From: Enoplosus armatus
Taxonomy: Eukaryota > Chordata > Actinopteri > Centrarchiformes > Enoplosidae
NCBI RefSeq assembly: GCF_043641665.1
Contig: NC_092191.1
Location: 727,501 to 791,500 of the forward strand
Length of the DNA: 64,000 nucleotides
Reading direction: 5' to 3'
Part shown: positions 63,802 through 64,000 of the stretch, one piece after another
Layout: each line of letters begins with the position of its first letter
How positions within the stretch are numbered: the stretch's first letter is position 1
Notes under the pieces: generated by a model
Seen by the model: the letters and a program-made list of their open reading frames with translations, nothing else
What the model was told of the DNA's origin: nothing
Database searches by the model: none
Made by a program: the position numbers and the translations under genes

Positions 63802-64000
63802 GATGCTTTGCTTCTCGTCTCTTCTTCTGTCTTCCTCTCTTCTTCTTCAGTCGTATTCTCTCTCTGCTCTTCTGTCTCTCTTTCTTCTTCTTCTTCTTCT
63901 TCTCTTGCTCCGTCTGCCTCGGCTGCCTCGTCTCTTGTCGTCTGCCAGCGATCTGTTCTTCCTGCTAATGGACGAGAGAGAGAGAGAGAGGTGGGGGGGG
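63802..64000 (-). promoter_or_regulatory. sncg: sncg 5' UTR and upstream region
   Basis: Sequence upstream of the sncg start, purine-rich on the coding strand (GAA/GAGA runs opposite tcttcttct and agagagag). There is no TATA box. The transcription start is not visible and the window ends in a G run. Confidence 0.35.

Overview
The window is nuclear DNA from a bony fish, most likely a percomorph teleost. The evidence is vertebrate genes split into many short exons with GT-AG introns, very abundant (CA)n/(GT)n microsatellites and minisatellites, and common teleost dispersed repeats (a tRNA-derived SINE, hAT-like MITEs, LINE relics). I assembled four recognisable genes exon by exon by joining reading frames across splice sites, plus two small genes I cannot name.

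Layout from left to right. (1) 1-12.3 kb: the 5' part of nfkb2 on the minus strand (seven coding exons, residues 1-177, running off the left edge), with a likely promoter near 11.4-11.6 kb that carries two perfect kappa-B sites and CCAAT/GC boxes. A third kappa-B site lies just upstream of the start codon. (2) 12.6-31.7 kb: glud1 (mitochondrial glutamate dehydrogenase) on the minus strand, 13 coding exons, 548 residues, complete. Its introns and 3' UTR hold several large minisatellites, including a 2.2 kb one against exon 11. (3) 31.7-35.3 kb: intergenic, with a hAT-like MITE and a 26-bp minisatellite. (4) 35.36-43.8 kb: shld2 on the plus strand, 10 coding exons, 801 residues, complete. (5) 45.8-51.9 kb: two tandem minus-strand genes encoding small Gly/Lys/Asp-rich proteins, with related promoters and the same intron phase. 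I do not recognise the family. (6) 52-56.3 kb: intergenic repeats. (7) 56.3-64 kb: sncg (gamma-synuclein) on the minus strand, four coding exons, 115 residues, with a 1.2 kb minisatellite in intron 1.

The order sncg - small genes - shld2/glud1 matches the human 10q23 block (SNCG, ADIRF, FAM25A, GLUD1, SHLD2). The two unnamed genes therefore sit where mammals have ADIRF and FAM25, which are also small proteins with amphipathic helices. The genes do not form a common pathway: nfkb2 is immune signalling, glud1 is mitochondrial nitrogen metabolism, shld2 is DNA-break repair choice, and sncg encodes a membrane-binding neuronal/epithelial protein.

The points most worth following up are the tandem unnamed gene pair; shld2 exon 6, an in-frame exon between complementary (GT)n and (CA)n tracts; a minisatellite in glud1 that has copied a real exon end with its splice donor eight times; and the kappa-B cluster upstream of nfkb2. 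All exon models are by eye and untested against transcripts.
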